A stretch of DNA of 64,000 nt from Buchnera aphidicola (Diuraphis noxia) (GTDB lineage: Bacteria; Pseudomonadota; Gammaproteobacteria; Enterobacterales; Enterobacteriaceae): the NCBI RefSeq assembly GCF_001700895.1, contig NZ_CP013259.1:124001-188000 (forward strand). The letters are read 5' to 3'. The position numbers and the translations under genes were made by a program. The notes below the pieces were generated by a model, which was not told the DNA's origin, ran no database searches, and saw nothing but the letters and a program-made list of their open reading frames with translations. Positions 43,629-55,121 of this stretch are shown piece after piece; position 1 is the stretch's first letter; every line of letters starts with the position of its first letter.

Positions 43629-44956
43629 ATCAAACTATTCGTTCTGCTGAAACACACCCCTTAACTTGGCGATTAAGACATGATCAAAAAACTATTTGGA
43701 TAAAAGAATATTGCAAAAAAAATGGTTATGCATCTTTAAAAAAAGTATTAAAAAATATGTCTTCTAAAGAAGTTATTCAGACAATACAAGAATCAGGTTT
43801 AAAAGGAAGAGGAGGAGCAGGTTTTTCTACTGGTTTAAAGTGGAGTTTAATGTTTAAAAATACATTTTCTTCAGATCATCGTTATTTAATATGTAATGCA
43901 GATGAAATGGAACCAGGTACTTACAAAGATAGATTGTTGATGGAAAAACTTCCTCATCAATTAATTGAAGGAATAATATTATCTTCATATGCATTAAATG
44001 TTTCTCGTGCTTATATTTTTTTAAGAGGAGAATATATTTCTGCTGAAAATATTTTAAAAACTGCTATAGAAGAAGCAAAAACTTTTGGTTATCTTGGTAA
44101 TAATATTTTAGGAAGTGCATTCAATATTGAATTAGTTTTACATACTGGAGCAGGTCGATATATTTGTGGAGAAGAAACTGCTTTAATTAATTCATTAGAA
44201 GGTCGCAGAGCTAATCCTCGATCTAAACCTCCATTTCCAGCCGTATTTGGTTTATGGGGAAAACCTACTTGTGTAAACAATGTTGAAACATTATCTAATA
44301 TTCCAGCGATTTTATTGTATGGTGTTAATTGGTATAAAAGTTTATCTAAAAGTATTGATAGTGGAACTAAATTAATGGGTTTTTCAGGAAAAGTAAAAAA
44401 CCCTGGTGTTTGGGAATTACCTTTTGGCATAAGTGCACGTGAAATATTAGAAAAATATGCTGGTGGCATGCAGAATGGATTTTTTTTAAAAGCTTGGCAA
44501 CCTGGAGGTGCCAGTACGGATTTTTTAATTGACAAACATTTAGATTTACCAATGGATTTTCAAAATATTAGTAAAGCAGGTAGTCGTTTAGGGACAGCTC
44601 TTTGTATGGCCGTAGACAATAAAACTAATATGGTTTCATTGGTATATAATTTAGAAAAGTTTTTTTCTCGTGAATCATGTGGTTTATGTACTCCTTGTAG
44701 AGATGGATTACCATGGATTGTGAAGATACTAAAAAGTTTAAAAAAATCTGAAGGATATAAAAATGATGTAAATATTTTAGAACGATTATGTAAAAATTTG
44801 GGTCCAGGAAAAACATTTTGCGCTCATGCACCTGGAGCAATCGAACCTTTACAAAGTGCTATAAAATATTTTCGTTCTGAATTTGAAGCTGGAATTAATA
44901 TGAAAAATGTACAGTTTAATAAAAAAATTCCAGGAATACAGTCTAATGTTCTTTAA
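43625..44956 (+). CDS. nuoF: NADH-quinone oxidoreductase subunit F
   Basis: NADH- and FMN-binding subunit with cluster N3. 443 residues (E. coli 445). FMN/NADH site: [15 protein letters not shown] and [33 protein letters not shown]; cluster cysteines in [12 protein letters not shown] and TFCAHAPGA. Starts by an ATGA overlap with nuoE, implying translational coupling to that frameshifted gene. A 104-bp gap precedes nuoG. Confidence 0.98.
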   Translation: MNQTIRSAETHPLTWRLRHDQKTIWIKEYCKKNGYASLKKVLKNMSSKEVIQTIQESGLKGRGGAGFSTGLKWSLMFKNTFSSDHRYLICNADEMEPGTYKDRLLMEKLPHQLIEGIILSSYALNVSRAYIFLRGEYISAENILKTAIEEAKTFGYLGNNILGSAFNIELVLHTGAGRYICGEETALINSLEGRRANPRSKPPFPAVFGLWGKPTCVNNVETLSNIPAILLYGVNWYKSLSKSIDSGTKLMGFSGKVKNPGVWELPFGISAREILEKYAGGMQNGFFLKAWQPGGASTDFLIDKHLDLPMDFQNISKAGSRLGTALCMAVDNKTNMVSLVYNLEKFFSRESCGLCTPCRDGLPWIVKILKSLKKSEGYKNDVNILERLCKNLGPGKTFCAHAPGAIEPLQSAIKYFRSEFEAGINMKNVQFNKKIPGIQSNVL

Positions 44957-45060
44957 CATTAATAATCAACATTTTAAAAAATCAGTATTTTTTTATTTAA
45001 TTTGTATAAAATTATTTTAAGAAAATTTTCTTTAAATATCAGTTTTGGAATTATTCTCTT

Positions 45061-47775
45061 ATGGCTAGAATTTATGTAGATAGTAAAACATATGATGTTG
45101 ATGAATCAGAAAATTTACTTCAAGCGTGTTTATCAGTAGGTATTGATATTCCCTATTTTTGTTGGCACCCTTTAATGGGAAGTTTAGGAGCCTGTCGTCA
45201 ATGTGCTGTAACACAATATAATGATTTTGAAGATTGTAAAGGTCGATTGATTATGTCGTGTATGACTCCTGTAATAGATGGAATGATAATTTCTGTTAAT
45301 GATATAGAATCAAAAACTTTTAGAAGTTCTATAATAGAACTTTTATTAACTAATCATCCACATGATTGCCCGATATGTGAAGAAGGTGGTCATTGTCACT
45401 TACAAGATATGGCTGTAATGACAAAACATAATGTTCGTAATTTTAGGTTTAAAAAAAGAACATATAAAAATCAATATTTAGGATCGTTTATTAAGCATGA
45501 AATGAATAGGTGTATTGCTTGTTATCGTTGTGTTAGATATTATAATGATTATGCGGATGGAACGGATTTTGGTGTGTATGGTTGTAATAATAACCTCTAT
45601 TTCGGTCGTATAGAAAATGGGGGTTTAGAGAATGAACATTCAGGGAATTTAATAGAGTTATGTCCTACTGGAGTTTTTACAGATAACACTCATTCTAAAA
45701 AATATAATCGTAAATGGGATATGCAATATGCTCCAGGCATTTGTCACAATTGTAGCGTTGGTTGTAATATTAGCATTGGAGAACGTTATGGTGAAATTCG
45801 TCGAATAGAAAATAGATATCATCAAAATATCAATCATTATTTAATTTGTGATCTCGGTAGATTTGGTTATTCTCATACTAGTTTAAGCAAACGTCCAAAA
45901 AAACCCGTTTATGTAAACAGTGATAATTCTATGATATTAAATTTTCAAGAAGCAATAGAATTAGGTGCTTTGTTTTTTGAAAAATATAGTCGTGTAATTG
46001 GAGTGGGATCTTCTAGATCAAGTATAGAAAATAATTTCGCATTACAAGAATTAGTGGGAAAATCAAATTTTTCTCATGGAATGACGAAAAAAGAAGAAAA
46101 ATGCATTACAATAATTTTAGATTGTTTGAAAAATAGTGGTTTATATAGTCCTAATTTAAAAGAAATTGAAAGCTATGATGTAATTTTAGTTTTAGGAGAA
46201 GATTTAACACAAACATCCCCTCGAGTTGCGCTTGCAATACGTCAAGCAATGAAAAAAAAAGCACATGATATGGCAAATTTACATCAGATTCCTAAATGGA
46301 ATAGTACTCCTATTTCGCAAATTGTAGAACATCATAAAAATTCTTTATATATTATTCATACTCATGAAACTAAATTAGATGATGTTGCTGAATGGTCTTA
46401 TTTTGCATCGATTCATGAACAAGTGAATTTTTCATATGCTATTGCGTGTGAGTTAGATGAAAAGTTACCAAAATTATCAAATTTAAGTGTTGTTTTAAAA
46501 GAAAAAGTTTCAACTATTGCAAATAGATTACTTTCGTCAAAAAAAGCATTAATTATTTCTGGTTCGCATTCTTTTAGTAGTTCTATTATAAAATCTGCGA
46601 TAAATATCGCTACGTCTATTAAAACACGAAATATTAATCATCATGTTGGTTTAGCTTTTTTAACATCTTCTTGTAATTCTTTAGGGCTAAGTTTAATTGG
46701 AGGTATCTCTATAGATACTGTCTTAAAACAGTTCAAAGAAAAGAAAGTAGATGCAGTGATTTTTATGGAGTACGATATATATCGTTTTTTATCTAAATAT
46801 GATTGTGATTTTGTGTTCAAGAACAAAAAAAAAATAATTACAATAGATCATCAGCATACTGAGACTTATGAAAAATCTGGATTAAAATTACCGGCAACTA
46901 ACTTTACAGAAACTTCTGGAACTATAGTAAACTTTGAAGCAAGAGCACAAAGATTTTTTCAAGTGTATGATCCTATGTTCTATGATAACAGAAATTGTCT
47001 TCATGAAAGTTGGAAATGGTTACATTATATTAAATCAAAGATAAATAAGACAGAAATATCTTGGTTTAATTTAGATGATGTGATAAATGCATGTATTGAA
47101 AAATATCCAATTTTTAAAAAAATTAAAAACAATGAAAAAAATGCTAATTTTCGCATTCATGGTCAAAAAATTTCTCGTTCTCCTAATAGGTCTAGTGGAA
47201 GAACTGCTTTACGTGCCGATATTAATATTCATGAACCTGAACAACCTAAAGATATCAACACTATGTTTTCTTTTTCTATGGAAGGATATAATCAACCTCA
47301 CAAATGTATATCTCATATCCCATTTGCTTGGTTTCCTGGATGGAATTCACCTCAAGCGTGGAATAAGTTTCAAGACAAAATAGGAAAGTCTCTAATATCT
47401 GGTAATTCAGGAACACATCTGTTTAAAAAAAATAAAATAATAAAAAATTTTTCCTTTATTCCAATCCTAAAAAATTTTATGAAAGAAAAATATTGGTATA
47501 TAATTCCTTATTATCATATTTATGGAAATGAAGAATTAACTCAATATTCATTGATTATACAGGAAAATATTCCTGAAGCATATGCCTTAATTAGTTTAGT
47601 AGATAGTATTAAATTAGGTTTGAATAAAGATTCAACATTACAATTTCATTGTTTAAAACAAAATTATCGTTTAAAGATACGGATTTCTAAGCATTTATCT
47701 TCAAAACAGATCGGCTTACCTGTAGGAAGAAAAAGTTTTCCTATTTCTCTTATTGGTCAAAAAGTTCAATTGTAA
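45061..47775 (+). CDS. nuoG: NADH-quinone oxidoreductase subunit G
   Basis: Large Fe-S subunit of the peripheral arm; 904 residues (E. coli 908). The N-terminal 2Fe-2S site is CWHPLMGSLGACRQC, followed by HDCPICEEGGHCHLQ and CIACYRCVRY. The additional N7 site found in E. coli is present as CHNCSVGCN with a later Cys in LICDLGR. The remaining part is the molybdopterin-oxidoreductase-like domain. An in-frame run of ten A residues lies at 46825-46834; slippage there would damage rather than repair the product. Confidence 0.97.
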   Translation: MARIYVDSKTYDVDESENLLQACLSVGIDIPYFCWHPLMGSLGACRQCAVTQYNDFEDCKGRLIMSCMTPVIDGMIISVNDIESKTFRSSIIELLLTNHPHDCPICEEGGHCHLQDMAVMTKHNVRNFRFKKRTYKNQYLGSFIKHEMNRCIACYRCVRYYNDYADGTDFGVYGCNNNLYFGRIENGGLENEHSGNLIELCPTGVFTDNTHSKKYNRKWDMQYAPGICHNCSVGCNISIGERYGEIRRIENRYHQNINHYLICDLGRFGYSHTSLSKRPKKPVYVNSDNSMILNFQEAIELGALFFEKYSRVIGVGSSRSSIENNFALQELVGKSNFSHGMTKKEEKCITIILDCLKNSGLYSPNLKEIESYDVILVLGEDLTQTSPRVALAIRQAMKKKAHDMANLHQIPKWNSTPISQIVEHHKNSLYIIHTHETKLDDVAEWSYFASIHEQVNFSYAIACELDEKLPKLSNLSVVLKEKVSTIANRLLSSKKALIISGSHSFSSSIIKSAINIATSIKTRNINHHVGLAFLTSSCNSLGLSLIGGISIDTVLKQFKEKKVDAVIFMEYDIYRFLSKYDCDFVFKNKKKIITIDHQHTETYEKSGLKLPATNFTETSGTIVNFEARAQRFFQVYDPMFYDNRNCLHESWKWLHYIKSKINKTEISWFNLDDVINACIEKYPIFKKIKNNEKNANFRIHGQKISRSPNRSSGRTALRADINIHEPEQPKDINTMFSFSMEGYNQPHKCISHIPFAWFPGWNSPQAWNKFQDKIGKSLISGNSGTHLFKKNKIIKNFSFIPILKNFMKEKYWYIIPYYHIYGNEELTQYSLIIQENIPEAYALISLVDSIKLGLNKDSTLQFHCLKQNYRLKIRISKHLSSKQIGLPVGRKSFPISLIGQKVQL

Positions 47776-47789
47776 CAGGAATTTATTAA

Positions 47790-48758
47790 ATGATTTCGTT
47801 TAAAACAAATGTATTTGAAATATTTTTTTGTTTTTCAAAAGTTATTTGTATTTTGTTTTTAGTAATATTTTCTGCAGCTATGTTAAGTATTATTGAACGT
47901 AGACTATTAGGTTTCTTTCAAAATAGACATGGTCCTAATCGAGTAGGTTGGATGGGTAGTTTACAACTTTTCGCTGATATGATTAAAATTTTATTTAAAG
48001 AAGATTGGACCCCTCCCTTTAGTAGAAAATTTATTTTTAATTTATCGCCAATCATTTCTTTTGTTGCTTTATTGTTCGTTGTTCCAATTATTCCGTTTAC
48101 GTCTAATTTAATTATCATTGATTTAAACATAGGTATTTTGTTTTTTTTGATGATGGCTAGTTTATCTGTTTATTCTGTATTGTTTGCTGGTTGGTCTAGT
48201 AATAATAAATATTCTTTATTAGGTGCAATGCGTGCTTGTGTTCAAACTTTAAGTTATGAAGTATTTTTGGGTTTATCTTTAATGGGTGTAGTAGCACAAT
48301 CAGGATCTTTTAAAATTTTAGATATCATTAATTATCAAAAAAATATGTGGAATGTATTTCCACAGTTTTTTGGTTTTTTAAATTTTTTTATAGCAGGATT
48401 GGCTGTATGTCATCGACATCCGTTTGATCAGCCAGAATCTGAACAAGAATTAGCGGATGGTTATCATATTGAATATTCTGGAATGAAATTTGGTTTATTT
48501 TTTATTGGAGAATATATTTCTATTATTGTGATTTCATTATTAATAGTGACAATATTTTTTGGGGGTTGGTTTGGACCTTGGGTTGATAGTTATATATGGT
48601 TGTTTTTAAAAACAGTATTGTTTATTTTTATTTTTATTTTAATACGAGCGTCTTTGCCGAGACCAAGATATGATCAAATGTTGTCATTTGGATGGAAATT
48701 TTGTTTGCCGTTAACGTTATTAAATTTGTTATTAACTGCTTTTTTTATATTATTATAA
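47790..48758 (+). CDS. nuoH: NADH-quinone oxidoreductase subunit H
   Basis: Membrane subunit forming the quinone cavity roof with NuoB and NuoD. 322 residues (E. coli 325), eight predicted helices. Conserved loops: [36 protein letters not shown], and the acidic loop [23 protein letters not shown], usually reported as important for quinone reduction. Final helix precedes [18 protein letters not shown]. Confidence 0.97.
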   Translation: MISFKTNVFEIFFCFSKVICILFLVIFSAAMLSIIERRLLGFFQNRHGPNRVGWMGSLQLFADMIKILFKEDWTPPFSRKFIFNLSPIISFVALLFVVPIIPFTSNLIIIDLNIGILFFLMMASLSVYSVLFAGWSSNNKYSLLGAMRACVQTLSYEVFLGLSLMGVVAQSGSFKILDIINYQKNMWNVFPQFFGFLNFFIAGLAVCHRHPFDQPESEQELADGYHIEYSGMKFGLFFIGEYISIIVISLLIVTIFFGGWFGPWVDSYIWLFLKTVLFIFIFILIRASLPRPRYDQMLSFGWKFCLPLTLLNLLLTAFFILL

Positions 48759-48781
48759 TTTTTTAAGAGAATTTTTTATTT

Positions 48782-49324
48782 ATGACATTAAAAAATATTA
48801 TTTTTGGATTTTTCACTCAGATAAGAAGTATTTTAATGATTGGTTTGAATATTTTTTCTAGATCTGAAACTAGATTATATCCTGAAAAAAAAGTATCTCT
48901 TTCTCCTCGTTACAGAGGACGTATTATATTAACTCGAAATACAGATGGAAAGGAACGTTGTGTTGCTTGTAATCTATGTGCTGCAGTATGTCCAGTAGAT
49001 TGTATTTCTTTACAAAAATCTGAAAAAATAGATGGTCGTTGGTATCCAGAATTTTTTAGAATCAATTTTTCTCGATGTATATTTTGTGGTTTATGTGAAG
49101 AAGCATGTCCTACAGCAGCTATTCAGTTAACTACTGATTTTGAATTATCTGATTTTAAAAGAAAAGATTTGATATATGAAAAAAAAGATTTATTAATTTC
49201 AGGTCCAGGTAAATATCCAGATTATAACTTTTATAAGTTTTGTGGTGTGTCTATAAAAGATAAAGAAATAAATAAATTACATTCTGAATCTGAACCTGTT
49301 GATGTAAAGAATTTATTACCATAG
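48782..49324 (+). CDS. nuoI: NADH-quinone oxidoreductase subunit I
   Basis: Ferredoxin-like subunit with clusters N6a and N6b. 180 residues, as in E. coli. The two 4Fe-4S motifs are [15 protein letters not shown] and [12 protein letters not shown]; an amphipathic N-terminal helix anchors it to the membrane arm. Nothing unusual. Confidence 0.98.
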   Translation: MTLKNIIFGFFTQIRSILMIGLNIFSRSETRLYPEKKVSLSPRYRGRIILTRNTDGKERCVACNLCAAVCPVDCISLQKSEKIDGRWYPEFFRINFSRCIFCGLCEEACPTAAIQLTTDFELSDFKRKDLIYEKKDLLISGPGKYPDYNFYKFCGVSIKDKEINKLHSESEPVDVKNLLP

Positions 49325-49335
49325 GGAAATTTTTT

Positions 49336-49836
49336 ATGGAATATGGTTTTTATATATGTTCGTTTATAGCTATAATGTCTACTTTTTTCACAATAATTCA
49401 AAAAAATGCAGTATATTCTTTATTTTATTTGATTATATCTCTTTTATCTATATCTGGTATTTTTTTTTCGATTGGAGCATTATTTGCCGGAGCTTTAGAA
49501 GTTATTATTTACGCGGGGGCTATTATAGTTTTATTTGTGTTTGTGATTATGACTCTTAATTTTGAAAATGAACATAATATCAAATCAAAAAAAATTTTTA
49601 CCCCAATTTTTTGGATCTTATCTGGTATTTTATCGTTGACATTCTTTTTATTAATGAGTTATGCAATATTTTCTTTAAAAAATCAAAAAATAGAAAGATT
49701 GGTGATTGATGCAAAAATAGTAGGTATTAGTTTATTTGGTCCTTATGTGTTATTAGTTGAGGTCTCTTCGCTTCTTTTACTTGCTGCTTTAATTGTAGTG
49801 TTTCATATAAGTGGTAAAAAAAAACATATTAAGTAA
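49336..49836 (+). CDS. nuoJ: NADH-quinone oxidoreductase subunit J
   Basis: Five-helix membrane subunit, 166 residues (E. coli 184, truncated mainly at the C-terminus). The characteristic pi-bulge helix region GALEVIIYAGAIIVLFVFVIM is fully conserved. It begins 11 bp after nuoI. Lysine-rich C-terminus. Confidence 0.96.
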   Translation: MEYGFYICSFIAIMSTFFTIIQKNAVYSLFYLIISLLSISGIFFSIGALFAGALEVIIYAGAIIVLFVFVIMTLNFENEHNIKSKKIFTPIFWILSGILSLTFFLLMSYAIFSLKNQKIERLVIDAKIVGISLFGPYVLLVEVSSLLLLAALIVVFHISGKKKHIK

Positions 49837-49872
49837 AAATATTATTAATTAATTTTGAAGGAATGATAATGC

Positions 49873-50175
49873 ATGATTTCTTTATTTCACGGATTATTTC
49901 TATCATTAGTATTATTTGTTTTAGGTTTAACATCTTTGATGATTAGACGTAACATATTCTTTATATTAATTAGTTTAGAAATAATGATAAATGCTGTTGC
50001 ATTAGCATTAGTTTTTGTAGGAAATTACTGGCAACAATCAGATGGTCAAATAATGTATATATTTGCTATTACATTAGCTGCATCAGAGGCTAGTATAGCA
50101 CTAGCATTATTGCTTCAATTTTATAGACGTCAAAAAATATTAAATATTGATATTTTAAGTGAGATGCGTGGATGA
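49873..50175 (+). CDS. nuoK: NADH-quinone oxidoreductase subunit K
   Basis: Three-helix membrane subunit of 100 residues, as in E. coli. Starts [19 protein letters not shown] at ATG 49873; an out-of-frame ATG at 49863 was not used. The two membrane glutamates (SLEIMINAV and [14 protein letters not shown]) needed for proton transfer in the family are present. It overlaps nuoL by 4 bp. Confidence 0.97.
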   Translation: MISLFHGLFLSLVLFVLGLTSLMIRRNIFFILISLEIMINAVALALVFVGNYWQQSDGQIMYIFAITLAASEASIALALLLQFYRRQKILNIDILSEMRG

Positions 50176-52016
50176 ACATTATTTTATTAATAATACTTTC
50201 CCCGTTAATTGGGTTTTTATTGTTATCCTGTTCACAAGGTAGAATTTCTAACAGAAAGACTTCTTGTATAGCTATATCTTCAGTATTTATATCATTTTTT
50301 ATTACTGTGTTTTATGGAAAGAATCTGATTAAAAATATTAATCATAATTTTACTCAAAAATTATATAATTGGGTCTCTATTGATGAATTTAAAATCGATT
50401 TTAGCATTTTTTTAGATGAATTATCTTTAAATATGTTACTTATGATTACAGGTATTGGTTTTTTAATACATATTTTTTCTTCTTGGTATATGAAAAACAA
50501 AGAAGGTTATTCACGTTTTTTTGCTTATACAAATCTATTTATAGCTAGTATGTCAGTATTAGTGTTAGCTGATAATTTTTTATTAATGTATTTAGGATGG
50601 GAAGGTGTTAGTGTCTGTTCTTATTTATTAATTGGATTTTATTATACTAAAACTTACAATAATTATTGTGCTTTAAAAGCTTTTATTTTAACTCGTATTT
50701 CTGATATTTTTTTAATAATTGGAATATTTTTAGTATATCAAGAATACGGTACTTTTAATTTTCAAGAAATTAAATTCTTATCAACGTTTTTACAGATAGA
50801 AAACGGTTATAATTTAAATTGCATTGCTGTTTTTTTATTAATAGGTGTGATTGGTAAATCTGCGCAAATTCCATTGCATACTTGGTTATCAGATGCAATG
50901 GTTGGTCCGACTCCTGTTTCAGCTTTAATACATGCGGCTACTATGGTAACTGCTGGAGTCTATTTAATAGCACGAACACATTTTTTATTTTTATTAGCTC
51001 CAAATATATTATATTGGATGAGTTTTATCGGAACGTTAACTATATTAGTTTCTAGCTTTTCCGCTTTATGTCAAAATGATTTGAAACGTATTTTAGCTTA
51101 TTCTACGATGAGTCAAATAGGTTACATGTTTTTAGCTTTAGGAGTTAAAGCTTGGGGTGCAGCTATTACACATTTGATCATGCATGCAGTGTTTAAAGCA
51201 TTATTGTTTTTATCCGCAGGATCATTAATTTTATCATGTAATGAAAAAAATATTTTTAAATTAGGTGGCTTGCGAAAAAAATTTCCTTTTTTGTATTTTA
51301 GTTTTATAGTAGGAGGCGCATCTTTAAGTTCTGTGCCTTTAGTTACCTCTGGATTTTATAGTAAAGGAGATATCTTATTTCATGTTTTAAAAAGTGGATA
51401 TAATAATTTATTTTTAATTTCTTTATTTTGTTCCTTTCTAACTGCTTTATACACATTTAGAATGATTTTTGTAATTTTTCATGGACCTAGTTATAATCAA
51501 GTTACTCTTTATAAAGGATTTTCACATAATGCACCTTTATTAATTCTTTTATTTTTTTCTACATTTTTTGGAACCTACATATGTCCTTCATTTTTTCATG
51601 TGTTTCCATTATTTAATATTTCGACAGATGATAAATTTATATTAGAAATTATATGTAGTCTATTGTCTCTTGCTGGAATATATTTATCCTATTATTTTTG
51701 GATTAAAAATCCGGGTTTTATTGATCGTTTATGTAAAATTAAATATTTAAATAACATACATAGTTGTTTATTAGAAGGGTATTATTTTGATTGGTTGTAC
51801 AATTTATCTGTTGTAAATTTGTATTTGCGTATTTCAAAAATATTATCTTGTGATCCTATAGGTCGAGTTTCTTATTTTTTTATCAAAATAACATATATTT
51901 TAAACTTTTATTTATTAAAAAGTAGCAGTGGTTATTTAAGGTTTTATATAGTTTCAATGATATTAGGTATTAATTCAATATTTATGTTGATTTTAATTTA
52001 TTGGTTTTATTTTTAA
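50172..52016 (+). CDS. nuoL: NADH-quinone oxidoreductase subunit L
   Basis: Distal antiporter-like proton-pumping subunit; 614 residues (E. coli 613). Key segments [59 protein letters not shown] region and [23 protein letters not shown] are intact. The long C-terminal lateral helix region is retained. An 81-bp gap follows. Confidence 0.97.
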   Translation: MNIILLIILSPLIGFLLLSCSQGRISNRKTSCIAISSVFISFFITVFYGKNLIKNINHNFTQKLYNWVSIDEFKIDFSIFLDELSLNMLLMITGIGFLIHIFSSWYMKNKEGYSRFFAYTNLFIASMSVLVLADNFLLMYLGWEGVSVCSYLLIGFYYTKTYNNYCALKAFILTRISDIFLIIGIFLVYQEYGTFNFQEIKFLSTFLQIENGYNLNCIAVFLLIGVIGKSAQIPLHTWLSDAMVGPTPVSALIHAATMVTAGVYLIARTHFLFLLAPNILYWMSFIGTLTILVSSFSALCQNDLKRILAYSTMSQIGYMFLALGVKAWGAAITHLIMHAVFKALLFLSAGSLILSCNEKNIFKLGGLRKKFPFLYFSFIVGGASLSSVPLVTSGFYSKGDILFHVLKSGYNNLFLISLFCSFLTALYTFRMIFVIFHGPSYNQVTLYKGFSHNAPLLILLFFSTFFGTYICPSFFHVFPLFNISTDDKFILEIICSLLSLAGIYLSYYFWIKNPGFIDRLCKIKYLNNIHSCLLEGYYFDWLYNLSVVNLYLRISKILSCDPIGRVSYFFIKITYILNFYLLKSSSGYLRFYIVSMILGINSIFMLILIYWFYF

Positions 52017-52097
52017 ATAAACTTTATTTTTTTATGATAAATAATAATCAGTTTCATTTATTCAATACTTATAGTAGATAATAGGAAAATACGTGTA

Positions 52098-53585
52098 ATG
52101 TTACTTTCTTTATTAATTATAATTCCATTTTTTAGTAGTTTATTTGCTTTTTTTTCTTATAAATTACATAAGAATATACCGCGTTGGATTGCTTTGAGTG
52201 GAATATTATTAACTTTATTAGTTGCTATTCAGATTTTTTTACAAAAACATTATTTTTTTATTGAAAATTCTAATTTTCATAATTGGAGTTCTGAATTTCA
52301 AATACCTTGGATACCGACATTAGGTATTGAATTTAATATTGCAATTGACGGTTTTTCTATTGTAATGTTAATTTTTTCTTGCATTTTATCTTTCATTGCT
52401 ATTTTATGTTCATGGAATGAAATAAAAAATCACCAAGGATTTTTTTATTTTAATTTTATGCTAGTTTTAACTGCAACTATTGGGATTTTTATTGCTATTG
52501 ATCTTTTTTTGTTTTTCTTTTTTTGGGAAATAGTTTTAATTCCCATGTATTTTTTAATATCTTTATGGGGTAATGCACCTCAAAGAGACAAAAAGCATTT
52601 CACAGAAAATAAGTTTTTTATATATGGACAAATTTCTGGTTTAATATTACTTGCATCTATTTTGTTATTAGTTTTTACTTATTATGAAAATACTCATGTT
52701 TTGACTTTTAATTATAATATATTACTGACACAATCAATTAATAAACATATAGAATACTTAGTTATGTTGGGTTTTTTTATAGCGTTTGCAATAAAAATGC
52801 CTATTGTCCCATTTCATAGTTGGTTACCTAATGTTCATTCTAAATCTACATATTGTGGTTCAGTAGAAATTATAGGTTTGTTATTAAAAACTGCTCCTTA
52901 TGCTATTTTGAGATATAATTTAGTACTTTTCCCTTATTCAACAGAAATATTTACTTCTATAGCCATGTTTTTAGGTCTGATTAGTATGTTTTATGGAGCT
53001 TTTCTTGCTTTTTCTCAAAGTAACTTGAAAAAACTAATTGCGTATTCATCTATTTCTCATATGGGATTGATTTTAATTGGTATTTATAGTAATAGTGCAA
53101 TTGCACTTCAAGGAGTAATAATTCAGATATTATCAAATAGTGTATCTACTACAGCTTTATGTATTTTATCTGGTCAACTTTATAAACGTATAAAAACTCA
53201 AGATATTTCTCAAATGAGTGGTATATGGTCGTTTGTTTATTGGATACCTGGTTTTGCTTTATTTTTTTCTTTAGCAAATCTAGGAATTCCTGGAACAGGG
53301 AATTTTATTGGTGAATTTCTAATTTTATCTGGAATATTTTCTAATTTTCCATATATATGTATATTTGCAGTCATAGGTATTGTTTTTTCTTCTATTTACT
53401 CCTTAAGTATGATTCAAAGAATTTTTTATGGTTCTGATAAAAAAAAATTAACTGTTGATTTTACAACTAAACAAGAATTATCGATAATGTTAGCGTTGGT
53501 TCTTATGTTAATTTTTTTGGGAACGAATCCGCAAAAAATTATAAATATTTCATATAGTTTTATACATAGTATTCAAAAAAAATAA
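52098..53585 (+). CDS. nuoM: NADH-quinone oxidoreductase subunit M
   Basis: Antiporter-like membrane subunit. 495 residues (E. coli 509). WEIVLIPMYFLISLWG carries the conserved glutamate; KMPIVPFHSWLPNVHS carries the conserved lysine and the family His; NLKKLIAYSSISHMGLILIG follows. Note SKSTYCGSVEIIGLLLKT in place of the usual AHSQAPTAGSVDLAGILLKT-like stretch, a small change in a normally strict region. Confidence 0.96.
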   Translation: MLLSLLIIIPFFSSLFAFFSYKLHKNIPRWIALSGILLTLLVAIQIFLQKHYFFIENSNFHNWSSEFQIPWIPTLGIEFNIAIDGFSIVMLIFSCILSFIAILCSWNEIKNHQGFFYFNFMLVLTATIGIFIAIDLFLFFFFWEIVLIPMYFLISLWGNAPQRDKKHFTENKFFIYGQISGLILLASILLLVFTYYENTHVLTFNYNILLTQSINKHIEYLVMLGFFIAFAIKMPIVPFHSWLPNVHSKSTYCGSVEIIGLLLKTAPYAILRYNLVLFPYSTEIFTSIAMFLGLISMFYGAFLAFSQSNLKKLIAYSSISHMGLILIGIYSNSAIALQGVIIQILSNSVSTTALCILSGQLYKRIKTQDISQMSGIWSFVYWIPGFALFFSLANLGIPGTGNFIGEFLILSGIFSNFPYICIFAVIGIVFSSIYSLSMIQRIFYGSDKKKLTVDFTTKQELSIMLALVLMLIFLGTNPQKIINISYSFIHSIQKK

Positions 53586-53619
53586 CACTTCTATCCTAAA
53601 AATAAGGTTATAATGAGTA

Positions 53620-55089
53620 ATGATGATAAATTTAGAACAATTAATCGTATTCTTACCTTTTTTTATTATTATTTCTACTTTAGCAATCGTTATACTTTCT
53701 ATTTCTTATAATAGAAATCATTTTTTTACTTCTATATTTGTTATAATTAGTTTTACACTTGTGTTTTTTTCATTATTTTTTTTAATTAAAACAGTTCCTA
53801 TAGATGTAGTTAATTTGTTTCGTATTGATAAATATTCTATTTTTTATATAGGAATGATTCTTATTTGTAGTATTAGCACATGTATTTTTGCCTATCCGTC
53901 TTTAATTAAATATCCGTATAATAAAGAAGAATTTTATTTATTAATATTAATTTCAACATTAGGGGCTATACTGTCAGTAGTTTCTAATCACATGGCTTCT
54001 TTGTTTATTAACATTGAAGTTACCTCGATACCAATATTTGGTTTAATTGCTTATTTTAATAATAAAAAAAACTCTTTAGAAGCTGTATTTAAATATGTAA
54101 TTTTATCTAGTGTTGCATCTAGTTTTTTATTATTTGGTATTGCATGGGTTTATTCTATTTCTGGAAATTTAAGTTTGATATCTATTAATGAAACATTGAA
54201 TGTTATATCTTTAAATGAAAGATTAATTCTTTTTTTCGGTGTTGTAATGATATTAATGTCTTTGTTTTTTAAATTGTCAATTGTACCGTTTCATTTATGG
54301 ACTCCTGATGTTTATCAAGGAACTTCTTCAGTAGTATTGTCGTTTTTCTCAACCGTTGGAAAAATTTCTACTTTTTGTGTTTTATTGCATTTTTTATCTA
54401 AAATTTCTAGTTTAAATGATAATATATTTTATAATATATTGTTATTCATTATTGTTTGTTCTATGTTAGTTGGAAATTTAATGGCGCTTTTCCAAAACAA
54501 TATTAAAAGATTTTTTGGATATTCTTCAATTTCACAGATAGGTTATTTATTTATAGTTTTATTAGCATCAAAAGATAATTACTTATTATCTTTAGAGGCG
54601 AGTTCTATATATCTATGTGGTTATTGTTTTAGCAATATAGCATATTTTGGTGTAATTAATTTAATTACTAATTACCATAAAAACAATCAAGCTAATTTAA
54701 TATCTTCATATACAGGTTTCTTTTGGAATCAACCAATTTTATCAAGTATATTGACACTTGTTTTGCTTTCTTTATCTGGTTTTCCAATGACCTTAGGATT
54801 TATTGGAAAATTTTATATTTTATCAATTATTGTAAAAGAACATTTGTGGATAGTGGGTATTTCTTTTTTAATAAGTACTTTGTTAGGTTTTTATTGTTAT
54901 TTGAGATTTATTATCACCTTATATGTATATCCATCAAAAACAATGTTAGAAAACAATTTAAAAATATCTAATAATTACTTGTATAATCCTTCAAAATTAG
55001 TAATATTTTGTTCAGGTATTGTATTGTTAATATTTGGTATTTATCCAAATCCTTTAATTAATTATATCAAATCCTTTTTATACTTTTAA
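53620..55089 (+). CDS. nuoN: NADH-quinone oxidoreductase subunit N
   Basis: Third antiporter-like subunit, last gene of the operon. 489 residues (E. coli 485). SLFINIEVTSIPIFGLIAYF, FKLSIVPFHLWTPDVYQGTSS and NIKRFFGYSSISQIGYLFIVL are conserved. Two adjacent ATGs (53620, 53623) can serve as start. It ends 13 bp before a weak hairpin. Confidence 0.97.
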   Translation: MMINLEQLIVFLPFFIIISTLAIVILSISYNRNHFFTSIFVIISFTLVFFSLFFLIKTVPIDVVNLFRIDKYSIFYIGMILICSISTCIFAYPSLIKYPYNKEEFYLLILISTLGAILSVVSNHMASLFINIEVTSIPIFGLIAYFNNKKNSLEAVFKYVILSSVASSFLLFGIAWVYSISGNLSLISINETLNVISLNERLILFFGVVMILMSLFFKLSIVPFHLWTPDVYQGTSSVVLSFFSTVGKISTFCVLLHFLSKISSLNDNIFYNILLFIIVCSMLVGNLMALFQNNIKRFFGYSSISQIGYLFIVLLASKDNYLLSLEASSIYLCGYCFSNIAYFGVINLITNYHKNNQANLISSYTGFFWNQPILSSILTLVLLSLSGFPMTLGFIGKFYILSIIVKEHLWIVGISFLISTLLGFYCYLRFIITLYVYPSKTMLENNLKISNNYLYNPSKLVIFCSGIVLLIFGIYPNPLINYIKSFLYF

Positions 55090-55102
55090 AAATGTTATTC
55101 TT

Positions 55103-55121
55103 AAATACATAAGATGTATTT
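55103..55121 (+). terminator. Weak hairpin after nuoN
   Basis: AAATACAT (55103-55110) and ATGTATTT (55114-55121) form an 8-bp stem with a 3-base loop, followed by ATTCATTTATATTT. Placement suits an end of the nuo operon, but the stem is A/T rich and lacks a clean T run. Confidence 0.4.

Noticed and set aside
52850-52910. Altered loop in NuoM (TYCGSVEIIG) as a sign of an inactive pump.
   Set aside because: The proton-pathway glutamate and lysine segments are intact, and a short loop substitution alone does not support loss of function.
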